From a virus: 36,741 nt of DNA. The translations under genes were made by a program, and so were the position numbers. Each line of letters starts with the position of its first letter. Position 1 is the stretch's first letter. The notes under the pieces were generated by a model, which searched no databases, was not told the DNA's origin, and saw only the letters and a program-made list of their open reading frames with translations. Shown piece by piece: positions 6,138 through 12,597 of this stretch. The DNA is taken from positions 1 to 36,741 of the IMG/VR virus record IMGVR_UViG_3300021495_000012, one strand, 5' to 3'.

Positions 6138-7095
6138 GTTGTTAAAAGATGACTTTATTGAATGGTTTGGAATACGGCTTTATCGAATCAAAGCATGCAG
6201 AAGCTTTGAAGATATAGCAAAAGGAACTCTTGGTGGATACATTGAAAAAGAATCAAACCTTTCTCATGACGGTAATTGTTGGGTTTATAAAGGAGCTAAA
6301 GTTTGGGGAAACGCTAAAATTTGTGATAATGCAAAGATTTTTGCTGGTTCTGAAGTATATGATAATGCAGTGGTTCGGGATAATGCTTGTGTTGATGGCG
6401 CTAAGATATTTGAAAACGCTTTGGTTCATGGTGAAGCGTATGCCAAAGATAATGTTTTAATTTACGGTAACGCTGAAATATTCGGAAATGCATTGGTCCG
6501 TGATGATGCGTCAGTCAGGGGCAATGCTCAAATCCATGGAAGTGCTATAATTCAAAATTTCGCCAAGGTTGGTGATAATGCCGAAGTATTCGGCTCTGCT
6601 CAAATTTGTGATTTTGCTGAAATCTCTGGCAGAGCGAGAATTTATGATAGAGCGATAGTGGGAGGAGACGCCGTAGTTGGTGGAAATGCAGAAGTCTACG
6701 GAAAAGCCCAGCTTAGATACGGCTTGCTGACCCAAGATATCAAAAAAGATCTAATTCAATACATTGCATGTTCGCTAAACGTTTATCCAGTCAATGGGAA
6801 ATATATCTTGTATAAGCGAGTGAATAAAGTGGTTCCTGGTGTATATGCGTCTCTCTTTGATCCTCAGTTCAAATATCGTGATGGCGAATATGCCGAAGCT
6901 GAAAACCCAGACCCAGATTTTATGAAAAGTTGCGGTGGAGGTATTCATGTTTCAACTCCATTTTATTGGGATGAAGGTAGCACATTAATTGCTGTGGAGG
7001 TAGATGTTAATGATGTTATTACATGTATGGAGGGAAAGCTAAGATGTAAAAAAGTAAAAGTGTTAGGGGAAGTTCAAACATCGAAAGATATGTGA
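6112..7095 (+). CDS. Left-handed beta-helix repeat protein, paralogue B
   Basis: A tandem duplicate of the preceding gene (327 aa). The N-terminal cap and the C-terminal domain (from LIQYIACSLNVYP to EGKLRCKKVKVLGEV) are highly similar, while the central GNAxVxGDAxI repeats have diverged and differ in number. Weak site GAGAGGTGG before ATG, so translation is probably coupled to paralogue A. Retention of two co-transcribed copies with conserved ends and varied centres suggests paired or hetero-oligomeric function, or different binding specificity in the helix. Confidence 0.8.
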   Translation: MKEKTKKYELLKDDFIEWFGIRLYRIKACRSFEDIAKGTLGGYIEKESNLSHDGNCWVYKGAKVWGNAKICDNAKIFAGSEVYDNAVVRDNACVDGAKIFENALVHGEAYAKDNVLIYGNAEIFGNALVRDDASVRGNAQIHGSAIIQNFAKVGDNAEVFGSAQICDFAEISGRARIYDRAIVGGDAVVGGNAEVYGKAQLRYGLLTQDIKKDLIQYIACSLNVYPVNGKYILYKRVNKVVPGVYASLFDPQFKYRDGEYAEAENPDPDFMKSCGGGIHVSTPFYWDEGSTLIAVEVDVNDVITCMEGKLRCKKVKVLGEVQTSKDM

Positions 7096-7142
7096 GAAGG
7101 TTAGGCATAACTACACAAAAGGAGGTCAAAAGGAGGTTGGGA

Positions 7143-7367
7143 ATGGAAGACTTGATTATTAGGAATTTTGTGTTGGCCAGGAAATTCTTGGAGAAGCCGC
7201 AAGTCATATTGGAAACTGTTAAGGCTTTAGAAGGATTGTTAAACTACGCATTGTACAACGAATATGGCGAGCTAGACATGCTCTTGAATGACTTACGAAG
7301 GGTGGATGGGAGGCTAAAGCATTGGATTGATAGCTACAACAGTTACGCTGAAGAAGAGGGAGAATGA
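7143..7367 (+). CDS. Small hypothetical helical protein, 74 aa
   Basis: The start at 7143 is chosen because AGGAGG lies six bases upstream; an in-frame ATG at 7092 would add 17 residues, overlaps paralogue B's stop and lacks a good site. The product is predicted all-helical and acidic at the C terminus. No family recognised. A second AAAGGAGG sits 15 bases further upstream without a start codon at proper spacing. Confidence 0.65.
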   Translation: MEDLIIRNFVLARKFLEKPQVILETVKALEGLLNYALYNEYGELDMLLNDLRRVDGRLKHWIDSYNSYAEEEGE

Positions 7368-7394
7368 CAGCATTTTGAAGAGAAGGAGGGTAAA

Positions 7395-7745
7395 ATGATT
7401 TCAGGTTGGGAACTTTATTGGATTACGAGATTGAGTGCATTAAAAGGTGTTTTGGGGGTTGCCCTATGTATAGGGGGCTTTGTATGGGTTATTTTTACAA
7501 GTCTTGTAATGTTGGATGACGACATCAATTTGAATGAGTGGGGTAAAAAGTGGTATAAGTTGTGGACATTGTCGTTGGTTCTGGTGTTAATGACTCTATG
7601 GCTAGTGCCCACCACTGAAGAGATGTTTGCTATTAAAGTACTTCCTGAGATAGTTAATAATGAGAAAGTCCAGCATATCCCGCAAAAAGCTTTAGATTAT
7701 GTTGACAAATGGTTGGAATCACAGCTTGAAGAATTACGGAAATAA
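7395..7745 (+). CDS. Small inner-membrane protein with two helices
   Basis: The 116-residue product has two hydrophobic segments (about residues 17-40 and 55-71) joined by a short acidic/charged loop, and an amphipathic C-terminal tail of about 40 residues (LESQLEELRK end). The site GAAGGAGGG lies just before ATG. No holin family can be assigned: the tail is long and there is no endolysin nearby. Membrane location is well supported; the role is unknown. Confidence 0.7.
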   Translation: MISGWELYWITRLSALKGVLGVALCIGGFVWVIFTSLVMLDDDINLNEWGKKWYKLWTLSLVLVLMTLWLVPTTEEMFAIKVLPEIVNNEKVQHIPQKALDYVDKWLESQLEELRK

Positions 7746-7751
7746 AAAAGA

Positions 7752-7774
7752 GAAGGCGGGTGTTGCCCGCCTTC
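7752..7774 (+). terminator. GC-rich hairpin without T-tract
   Basis: GAAGGCGGG (7752-7760) and CCCGCCTTC (7766-7774) form a perfect 9-base stem with a five-base loop. The stem shares AAGGCGGG with the terminator at 744-777 but has no T-run after it, so it may act as an mRNA-stability or partial attenuation element rather than a terminator. Confidence 0.4.
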
Positions 7775-7800
7775 ATAGACGCCCATATAAAGGAGAAATC

Positions 7801-7944
7801 ATGATAAGAAAATTGCAGGCACTACGTGAATGTATAAGAAAACTGCCAGCAATCGCAAAAGATGAAATCGAGGTAAAAGAAGAAGCATTAAGGCTTATTG
7901 CTGAATTGCAAAAGGATTTAAGTATAAGGAGAAACATGAAATGA
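7801..7944 (+). CDS. Small hypothetical helical protein, 47 aa
   Basis: AAAGGAGAAATC precedes the ATG at 7801; an upstream in-frame ATG at 7699 lies in the previous gene and lacks a site. The product is a single charged helical stretch, basic overall. It ends by ATGA overlap with the macro-domain gene, so it may serve chiefly to couple that gene's translation. No family recognised. Confidence 0.6.
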   Translation: MIRKLQALRECIRKLPAIAKDEIEVKEEALRLIAELQKDLSIRRNMK

Positions 7945-8393
7945 CTAAATTTACCAGAGGTAACTTGTTAGAAGCCGATGTAGAAGCCTTAGTTAATGCG
8001 GTAAACACAGTAGGAGTAATGGGCAAGGGTATTGCTCTGCAATTTCGTCAGGCTTTTCCAGAGAACTACGAAGCGTATAGAAGAGCTTGTAAATCTGGGG
8101 AGGTGAGAATAGGTAAGATGTTTGTTGTATCGACTGGTTATCTTACTAATCCTCGTTATATTATCAACTTCCCAACGAAACGTCATTGGCGTGATAAATC
8201 CAAATTAGAATATATCAGAGATGGCTTAAAAGATTTGATATATATTGTTAAGAAGAAAAACATTTCTTCGATTGCTATCCCGCCCTTAGGTTGTGGACTT
8301 GGAGGTCTACGTTGGGAGGATGTTCGTCCTCTTATCATTGAAGTCTTTAAATCTGTTCCAAATATGGAGGTATTAGTTTATGAACCTTACTAG
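7941..8393 (+). CDS. Stand-alone DarG-type macro domain
   Basis: A 150-residue protein that is a single macro domain. Macro domains bind ADP-ribose and many hydrolyse it from targets. The sequence is closest in pattern to the N-terminal domain of DarG, the antitoxin that removes ADP-ribose from DNA: VNAVNTVGVMGKGIA (18-32), NFPTKRHWR (76-84) with the Lys at the position implicated in DarG catalysis (Lys80), and PPLGCGLGGL (114-123). DarG's C-terminal DarT-binding domain is absent and no DarT toxin is next to it. In a phage this suggests protection against host DarT-like DNA ADP-ribosylation, though ADP-ribose metabolite processing is possible. Coupled by ATGA to the preceding 47-aa gene. Confidence 0.88.
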   Translation: MTKFTRGNLLEADVEALVNAVNTVGVMGKGIALQFRQAFPENYEAYRRACKSGEVRIGKMFVVSTGYLTNPRYIINFPTKRHWRDKSKLEYIRDGLKDLIYIVKKKNISSIAIPPLGCGLGGLRWEDVRPLIIEVFKSVPNMEVLVYEPY

Positions 8394-8410
8394 ATAAAAG
8401 GAGGTTAACC

Positions 8411-8671
8411 ATGCAAATTACGATTTGTGATATCTGCGGTACGAGTAAGAATGTCAGAAAGGTTTGGTTACCATATGATAGACAAGCAACCCCCGCCGGT
8501 TCTTGTGAAGATGTAGGAGAGACCTATGATCTGTGTTGTGAGTGTTATCTCAAGGCTTTAAAAAGTGTGATCAAAAAAGAGATAAAAGCTAGAAGACTAA
8601 ACGAGCATGTTTTTAATTCAAGTTTAATTGATGTTATTGAAGAGATGAAGAAAAGGAGAAATGATGTATAA
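8411..8671 (+). CDS. Small zinc-finger-like protein, 86 aa
   Basis: AAAGGAGGTT precedes the ATG. N-terminal CDIC (residues 6-9) and CCEC (about 42-45) give two CxxC pairs consistent with a single zinc site, followed by a basic helical tail (KKEIKARR and KKRR). The fold resembles short zinc ribbons in phage and bacterial hypothetical proteins; nucleic-acid or protein binding is plausible. It overlaps the next gene by 11 bases. Confidence 0.7.
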   Translation: MQITICDICGTSKNVRKVWLPYDRQATPAGSCEDVGETYDLCCECYLKALKSVIKKEIKARRLNEHVFNSSLIDVIEEMKKRRNDV

Positions 8672-8849
8672 AGGATGGATCACTGGAAGGGAAGAAGATA
8701 GAGAGTTTTTGGAACAATTAGGAGTTAAAGTGGGAATGTACTCGAAAGAGTCGAATTGTTTCGAAGATTGTTATGTTTCATCAGAAGTGCTTGAACGTTT
8801 AAATAAACATTGGGGACGTTTCTTCTGGGAATTAGAGAAATCAAAGTGA
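8661..8849 (+). CDS. Small hypothetical protein, 62 aa
   Basis: AAAAGGAGAA lies before two consecutive ATG codons (8661 and 8664); either could be used. The product is acidic with scattered aromatics and two Cys around residue 33-37. No family recognised. The stop codon lies inside the small hairpin at 8846-8862. Confidence 0.55.
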   Translation: MMYKGWITGREEDREFLEQLGVKVGMYSKESNCFEDCYVSSEVLERLNKHWGRFFWELEKSK

Positions 8850-8862
8850 AGCTACGCTTCAC
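8846..8862 (+). repeat. Perfect inverted repeat at a gene junction
   Basis: GTGAAGC TAC GCTTCAC, a 7-base stem with a three-base loop covering the stop codon at 8847-8849 and ending 20 bases before the next ATG. No T-tract, so probably an mRNA structural element between the two genes. Confidence 0.5.
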
Positions 8863-8883
8863 ATCGTGTAAGGAGGTTGACCA

Positions 8884-9264
8884 ATGCAAGCTTCATTTGC
8901 ATCGCCTCTCATAGTCAGACCATTGCCTGATGGGCGCAATTGGCAATTGGTCGAAGGCTTTGAGTTTCGTTACAATGGCAAAACTCTCAAAGTGCCAGCA
9001 GGCTTTGTAACCGACTTTGCTTCGGTGCCTCGTATCTTTTGGAACATTTTGCCACCTTGGGGACGTTATGGCAAAGCAGCGGTCATTCATGACTATTGTT
9101 ATCGCACTGCCTGCTTGAGCAGGCGCATGTGTGATCGCCTTTTCTTAGAAGCAATGCGGGCACTCTCAGTGCCTGCTTGGAAGCGCTACATCATGTGGTT
9201 AGCTGTCAGATGTTTCGGGCAATATGCATACAGAGCGAGCCAAGGGCTCGCAAAAAGGAGCTAA
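8884..9264 (+). CDS. DUF1353 family phage protein
   Basis: The 126-residue product carries the DUF1353 signature GFVTDFASVP (40-49) and IHDYCY (68-73), with the conserved PPWGRYGKAAV between. The family is common in tailed phages and its biochemical role is not established. AAGGAGGTTGACCA precedes the ATG. The gene contains several short perfect inverted repeats, for example GCCTGCT/AGCAGGC near 9109-9124 and GCGAGCC/GGCTCGC near its end, echoing the hairpin-rich cassette at 1204-2605. Confidence 0.85.
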   Translation: MQASFASPLIVRPLPDGRNWQLVEGFEFRYNGKTLKVPAGFVTDFASVPRIFWNILPPWGRYGKAAVIHDYCYRTACLSRRMCDRLFLEAMRALSVPAWKRYIMWLAVRCFGQYAYRASQGLAKRS

Positions 9265-9267
9265 AAA

Positions 9268-9618
9268 ATGTCAATAGGAGGCAAAATGGATTGGCAAGAA
9301 CTACAAGGAGGGCTAATTAGATCAAAATATTGTTATTTTTATATAGACAGAGGTGTTTTGCTTTGCAGGGATTGTTCTGATGTGATGAAGGAAATACCAG
9401 ATGACAATCTTCGCTACTACTCCGCCAAAAGTGAAAAGGAGTTGGAAGATGTATGGAATTTTGAGAAGTTTAAAAGAGTGGCTAGGGAATTGTGTAGAAC
9501 TACAAAAAAGGGTGGTGTGGTAGTTTTGATAGTGGCAAATGCTACTATCATCGAAGAAGATTTTGGGAAAGGAGGAATAAATGCTTGTGCCCGTCAAAAG
9601 ACAAAGACTAATAGTTGA
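9268..9618 (+). CDS. Degenerate DNA-methyltransferase-like protein
   Basis: The 116-residue product looks like a shrunken amino-DNA methyltransferase. LLCRDCSDVMKEIPDDN (about residues 31-47) resembles the GDCLxVMxxIPDxS segment that normally precedes the catalytic DPPY/SPPY motif, and FKRVARELCRTTKKGGVVVL (about 70-89) resembles the ELxRVLKxGGVVV segment that normally follows it. The catalytic motif itself and the target-recognition region are missing, so it cannot be an active methyltransferase of the usual kind. Two start codons have good sites (9268 and 9286). It overlaps the next gene by 38 bases. It may be a decayed gene or a repurposed SAM- or DNA-binding remnant. Confidence 0.55.
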   Translation: MSIGGKMDWQELQGGLIRSKYCYFYIDRGVLLCRDCSDVMKEIPDDNLRYYSAKSEKELEDVWNFEKFKRVARELCRTTKKGGVVVLIVANATIIEEDFGKGGINACARQKTKTNS

Positions 9619-10189
9619 AGCCTTTGGGTGCAAAACACCTACGCTTAATTCGGTTGAATTTGCTTACAATTTGTTGGAAGAATTGAGCCAGATTATTGAC
9701 ATGCGCATTGTTACCCCGCCTCAGGTGATTAGAATTCCAGTAGCAAATGCCGTAGAACAAATAGCTACAAATGCTGATTACGGAATAAGTGGTACTGTTT
9801 TATGGCTGGAAAGTGGAGCACAGCTACACACATGGCCAGAATACCGTTTTCTGACTCTGGATATTTTTTCCTGCAAATCATTTGATAGTAACCTTGTTCA
9901 CGACTTCGTTACAGACAAGGTTAAACCAGACCATGTGGTAGCATATAACCCCGCAGGGATGATGAAATCTGTTGCAAAAAGCCTTCAGTATCAGGTTGGA
10001 GGTTCTCATTATAAGAATTTTGCAATCCAACCGGTTGAATTCATTAAAGCCAACGAATTAGGCTTTATCGAAGGTAACATCATAAAATATATCTGCCGTT
10101 ACAGGAATACGAAACAAAAAAGGGATTTGGAAAAGATTAAACACTATGTAGATTTGCTTATGGACTTAGAGGAGAAAAACAATGCTTGA
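9581..10189 (+). CDS. SpeD-like pyruvoyl decarboxylase fused to DUF3310
   Basis: A 202-residue two-domain protein. Residues about 10-118 match S-adenosylmethionine decarboxylase (SpeD/SpeH): GISGTVLWLES (68-78), LHTWPEY (82-88) and DIFSC (94-98). The Ser expected to become the pyruvoyl group (Ser78), the processing His (83) and the catalytic Cys (98) are kept, but the normal ESH triplet is ESG. Residues 136-198 are a DUF3310 domain (YQVGGSHYK, EGNIIKYICRY, KIKHYVDLL), the family of phage T7 gp1.7 nucleotide kinase. SpeD enzymes start spermidine synthesis; relatives have shifted to ornithine or arginine. AAAGGAGG supports the start. Polyamine supply for DNA packaging or a nucleotide-linked role are both possible. 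Confidence 0.8.
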   Translation: MLVPVKRQRLIVEAFGCKTPTLNSVEFAYNLLEELSQIIDMRIVTPPQVIRIPVANAVEQIATNADYGISGTVLWLESGAQLHTWPEYRFLTLDIFSCKSFDSNLVHDFVTDKVKPDHVVAYNPAGMMKSVAKSLQYQVGGSHYKNFAIQPVEFIKANELGFIEGNIIKYICRYRNTKQKRDLEKIKHYVDLLMDLEEKNNA

Positions 10190-10424
10190 AAAAACTCTAC
10201 AAAGAATCAAAGAGAAGCTTTCCGAAAAGCAAGAATTAACTGAAGACAGCATCAGTGAAGCGGTAGACACCGCTACGGATGAAGTTCTAAACGAATTTCT
10301 TTCCGATTGCATCCCCGGATTTGATCTAAGTGATGAAACCCCCGAAGAATGGGACGAAGATTGGCTGAAATTCATTGAAGAGTTAAAAAATTACAAAAAA
10401 TCGAAGTGCAAACGTTTGCACTAG
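10182..10424 (+). CDS. Small acidic protein, 80 aa, with operator in its 3' end
   Basis: Overlaps the preceding gene by eight bases; AGAGGAG supports the start. The product is strongly acidic (residues 15-70) with a short basic tail, KSKCKRLH, that is encoded by the LacI-type palindrome at 10406-10421. No family recognised. It is the last gene before the head module and is followed by a hairpin at 10442-10467. Confidence 0.65.
   Translation: MLEKTLQRIKEKLSEKQELTEDSISEAVDTATDEVLNEFLSDCIPGFDLSDETPEEWDEDWLKFIEELKNYKKSKCKRLH
10406..10421. promoter_or_regulatory. LacI-type operator copy 4
   Basis: Exact GTGCAAACGTTTGCAC ending three bases before the end of the 80-aa gene, at the boundary between accessory and head modules. 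No promoter with the 10-11 base spacing follows it, so it may act as a roadblock or control readthrough rather than initiation. Confidence 0.65.
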
Positions 10425-10619
10425 AAAATCCTGCTTTTGCAATACCCTCGCCAATTGGCGGGGGTATCCTGCCTTTAAAGTAAATTACTTTTACACAGAA
10501 TTTACATAAAATTATCCCGCCACCGACAAATCCCCAATTTTTGTGTTATATTTATGGCGAAATTTCTGTAAAAATTCCAAAATATACCAGCCACTTATTT
10601 TTCGGCAGGTAGGAATTTC
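10425..10619. other. Gap between accessory and head modules
   Basis: Contains a hairpin (10442-10452 with 10457-10467: 11 pairs with one G-T, AATT loop) without a T-tract, so termination would be weak. A poor promoter candidate (CCGACA at 10523-10528, TATATT at 10547-10552, 18-base spacer) could start head-gene transcription. No gene seen. Confidence 0.4.
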
Positions 10620-11180
10620 ATGGCATCGGACTATATTTATGTATATGGGGAAACGTATATCCCGCTGGAGGTAGATTCCGACGGGGAATCTATTACGCCC
10701 GCAGACATAGAACAAATGGCTCATGACTTTTTGGCTAAAGGTTGGACTAAAAATGTAGATATAATGCACAATAACATCCCCTGCGGAGCTGAAATAGTAG
10801 AATCCTTTATAGCCAAAGAAGGTGATCCTGAATTTACTCCAGGTGCTTGGGTTGTAAAAGTTAGAATCCCCCGAAATAGTGAAATAGCCAAAGCCATTAT
10901 AAAAGGTGAGTTGAACGGTTTTTCCTTACAAATGCGGGCGTTCAAAGTCCCAGTAAAAGTAGCAGTCTCCATTGCTAAAATAGTAGTAGGAACGACCGAA
11001 GTAAATACAGACGAAGAAACCCCAGCGCATAGGCATGACTATTATATTGAACTAGACGACAATGGAAACGTTTTATTTGGAATCACAGACGAAGTTTTAG
11101 GACATAAACATACAATTTCGGGAACAGTAGTTACAGATGTTTCCGAAAATCACAATCATAGATTTTTCGTGGAGATATAG
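10620..11180 (+). CDS. XkdF-type prohead protease
   Basis: Likely the serine protease that trims scaffold and capsid proteins during prohead maturation. The 186-residue product matches the XkdF-like family: ITPADIEQMAHDFL (25-38), VDIMHNN with candidate catalytic His50, IVESFIA (59-65), PGAWVVKVRI and NGFSLQ with candidate Ser102. The C terminus (residues 135-186) adds a histidine-rich beta segment (HRHDYY, HKH, NHNH) that could bind metal and is not part of the protease core. The ribosome binding site is modest (AGGTAGGAA). Position directly before the scaffold-like and capsid genes agrees with the role. Confidence 0.8.
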   Translation: MASDYIYVYGETYIPLEVDSDGESITPADIEQMAHDFLAKGWTKNVDIMHNNIPCGAEIVESFIAKEGDPEFTPGAWVVKVRIPRNSEIAKAIIKGELNGFSLQMRAFKVPVKVAVSIAKIVVGTTEVNTDEETPAHRHDYYIELDDNGNVLFGITDEVLGHKHTISGTVVTDVSENHNHRFFVEI

Positions 11181-11182
11181 AT

Positions 11183-12538
11183 ATGGTAAAGCTTAATAAA
11201 ACTGGATACAGTCACGCAAGAAGCCTTATAGAACAAGGCAAAGTAAACAAAACGTCTTCATGGTCTTTTAGTGCAGATGATGGAAACAAAATACTAGGAA
11301 AAGACAAAGACTGGAGCGAATACAAGAAGTGGTTTTTGGGTATCGACCCCGACGCTCCAGATGACACGAAAGAACATTACAAATTTCCCTACGGAAAGAA
11401 TGGTAAAGTCTATAGATCTGGTGTTATAGCAGCGAAACAGAGGGCTGCTCAGTATGGTTACACTGATATTGAAAACGCTGCAGATAAACTGTTGCAGATG
11501 ATCGATAAAGACGAAACAAAGAAAGAAGCAGTTGAAGTAGAACAAAAGGAAAAGGAAGTCGTATTTTTAGTCGAGCCTGAGGCGCAGTTTGTTTCGCTGG
11601 TAACTAGAGGAGCTAATAGAGTTCCTTTCAAAGTTATTAAATCCGACAACAAGGAGAAACCTATGCGTGTGGTACAGTCTATTATAGCCCCCGCAGATCT
11701 TTCCAGAGAAGATCTGCTGAAGATCTTCGGGGAAGATCTCAAAGAAGTCGTAAAATTTGATAAAGCAACTGGAACAAAATTCAAAAATTACGAACAGATT
11801 CCAAGAAACGCTTTCGATGAAAATTCATTCGAGCTGGTAAAGCTGACAGACGACATCATGGCTGTATGCGGTTCTCTTAAAGATGACAGCGGGTTTATTT
11901 CCAAAATCTTTAAGAAAACCAAACAGGAAAAAGGAATCGAAGTTCCCGAAGAAGTTGAAAAGCTGGACGACAAAGAGATAGCGCTGAAGATTTCCGAAAT
12001 AGCGTACACAGAACTTTGCAGTCTATATGCTGCCGTAGAAGGCGTTCTCACTACCCCAGGTATAGATTCCAACGACAGAATAGAAATGCTCAAGAAAACT
12101 TTTGATGGATTTTCAAGCTATATAGAAGGCTTGCTTTCCGCATCACCTGTTTCTAAGCTGGACTTTGAAGAAGTGAAGCGTCTTCGAGAAAAAGCCGAAA
12201 GCACTACCGAAAAGGATCAAGAAACCCCCGACGGAAAAGAGCCTGTTGCAGACTCTACCAAAGAAGATTCCACTAAAGAACAGACTAAAGACGATTCTGT
12301 TAAAGAAGAAACTGAAAAAGAATATGAAACCTTGAAGTCGAATTTGGAAAATATTGCCGAAAAGGTTTCGGAACTCACGGAATCGTTCAAGAACGAAATC
12401 AAAAAGCTAGAAGAAAAAGTTGAAAATCTGGAAGCATCTATCCCAGTAACAGTAAGCGTGAACACAGATTCCGATCCGTCTGTTTCTAATAAGTCGGAAT
12501 CTGTGGTGTTTAAGGGTGTTCTCTTTGGAAGAGAATAA
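11183..12538 (+). CDS. Head assembly / scaffold-like protein, 451 aa
   Basis: Lies between the protease and capsid genes where a scaffold is expected. Residues 20-110 form a module (SWSFSADDGNKILG, WFLGID, YKFPYGKNGKVYRSG, RAAQYG) often attached to phage head proteases. Residues 130-155 (FVSLVTRGANRVPFKVIKSD) resemble the post-protease segment of XkdF proteins, so protease-associated parts are spread over two genes here. Residues 340-425 are Lys/Glu/Thr-rich, low in complexity and then coiled coil, typical of scaffolds. The start, ATG at 11183, follows two bases after the protease stop. Function as scaffold is inferred from order and composition. Confidence 0.6.
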   Translation: MVKLNKTGYSHARSLIEQGKVNKTSSWSFSADDGNKILGKDKDWSEYKKWFLGIDPDAPDDTKEHYKFPYGKNGKVYRSGVIAAKQRAAQYGYTDIENAADKLLQMIDKDETKKEAVEVEQKEKEVVFLVEPEAQFVSLVTRGANRVPFKVIKSDNKEKPMRVVQSIIAPADLSREDLLKIFGEDLKEVVKFDKATGTKFKNYEQIPRNAFDENSFELVKLTDDIMAVCGSLKDDSGFISKIFKKTKQEKGIEVPEEVEKLDDKEIALKISEIAYTELCSLYAAVEGVLTTPGIDSNDRIEMLKKTFDGFSSYIEGLLSASPVSKLDFEEVKRLREKAESTTEKDQETPDGKEPVADSTKEDSTKEQTKDDSVKEETEKEYETLKSNLENIAEKVSELTESFKNEIKKLEEKVENLEASIPVTVSVNTDSDPSVSNKSESVVFKGVLFGRE

Positions 12539-12597
12539 TACAAAGCCAACCAATGTCAAAAACGCAATAAAATTTAGTAGATGAAAGGAGAGTACAG

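Noticed and set aside
10181-10769. Minus-strand frames near the head-module gap
   Set aside because: No ribosome binding sites, and opposite well-supported genes.
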